From contig NBAZ01000009.1 in assembly GCA_002794735.1 (NCBI GenBank), positions 496,001 through 560,000 of the forward strand: a stretch of 64,000 nucleotides of DNA. Direction: 5' to 3'. The notes under the pieces were generated by a model. It searched no databases. It worked only from the letters and a program-made list of their open reading frames with translations, and had not been told where the DNA came from. Numbering within the stretch: position 1 is the stretch's first letter; each line of letters opens with the position of its first letter. Origin of the DNA: Pyrrhoderma lamaoense. Its lineage: Eukaryota; Basidiomycota; Agaricomycetes; Hymenochaetales; Hymenochaetaceae. Of the stretch, positions 63,469 to 64,000 are shown in pieces. A program made the translations under genes and the position numbers.

Positions 63469-64000
63469 CGTCGCTCTACTTGAAGTTCAGTATGAGAGAG
63501 TTACAAATGTTTTCTGGAGAGGTTCACTCAAAGCAATATTAAGTCTAAATAGGTTACAAGTCAGGTGGCTGTTTCCAGATCAGCTACGTCGGAGTATGCA
63601 AAAAAGGAAATGAAGATCTTACCTTTGCTTGAAGAACTATTTCAAGTCTTTGTATATGTATGATAGTTTATGTCAGTTTAAACATAGTTTTTACATTTTG
63701 ATGTAAACAATATAAAATATGTGTTTCTGTGTCTATATCAGTCTTTTCATATGCACCTAGTACAGCACTACTGGTATACCAAGCCCAGTTCCGGACAGAA
63801 CAACTAAGTCATCTATCTTAAGGTTCACTATTTTGAGTAAAAAAGCAAGTTCTGTTTTGTATTCTGATAGTAACCAGTACATTCAGGGTATGGGTCCTTA
63901 GGGGGTTTCGATTAGCTCGACAGATAGAGGTTAACAATTGATAGTCTATTGACTGCTTGTAGATACATACAATTAATGCAGGATCCCCTTATTACTATTA
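63469..64000. other. 5' flank of the RMD1-family gene
   Basis: No supported coding region to the window end. This should contain the promoter of the RMD1-like gene. Confidence 0.45.

Overview
The window is nuclear DNA of a filamentous fungus, most likely a mushroom-forming basidiomycete (Agaricomycetes). The genes are split by many introns of about 45-90 bp with GT-AG borders. The DNA is fairly AT-rich. Several encoded membrane proteins belong to families known mainly from Agaricomycetes: DUF6533, DUF6534 and an uncharacterised seven-helix family whose members begin MVNWQ. I cannot name the genus. No tRNA, rRNA, CRISPR or bacterial-type signal was recognised.

Layout. 0.5-2.3 kb (+): a TMEM163/cation-diffusion-facilitator-like membrane protein with a cysteine-rich tail. 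3.0-15.5 kb (-): a tandem array of four DUF6533 membrane-protein genes, with remnants of neighbouring sequence, a solo LTR inside copy 2 and an LTR fragment. 16.4-18.0 kb (-): a different uncharacterised seven-helix protein. 20.8-21.6 kb (-): a Ser-rich hypothetical protein. 24.6-26.9 kb (-): GFA1. 28.3-31.2 kb (-): AIP1. 31.9-34.8 kb (+): an ELYS-domain nucleoporin-like protein, divergent from AIP1. 35.7-36.8 kb (-): an RRM protein of the Aly/REF (Yra1/Mlo3) mRNA-export type. 37.1-37.9 kb (+): a PITH-domain protein, divergent from the RRM gene. 38.3-39.8 kb (-): a DUF6534 membrane protein. 40.9-43.2 kb (-): an MFS transporter. 43.8-48.2 kb (-): a Ran1/Ksp1-like protein kinase with a very long low-complexity tail. 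48.2-53.7 kb: a gene-poor stretch. 53.8-55.7 kb (-): a basic/Ser-rich hypothetical protein. 57.8-59.5 kb (-): a fifth, dispersed DUF6533 copy. 60.5-61.1 kb: a second solo LTR of the same family, inverted. 61.6-63.5 kb (-): an RMD1/DUF155 protein.

The housekeeping genes (GFA1 for chitin precursor synthesis, AIP1 for actin turnover, nucleoporin, mRNA export, PITH, kinase, RMD1) form a conserved-looking core. It is flanked by and mixed with fast-evolving membrane-protein families. The most interesting part is the DUF6533 array. Its five copies keep the same exon lengths (73-33-20-15 nt at the 5' end, including two microexons that encode the core of the domain). The array also shows patchy identity between copies, as gene conversion would leave, and one copy is broken at a splice junction by an LTR.

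Readers should also know that eight coding runs of C or G in six genes appear one base short. Restoring a single base at each rejoins the reading frame, which points to residual assembly errors rather than pseudogenes.
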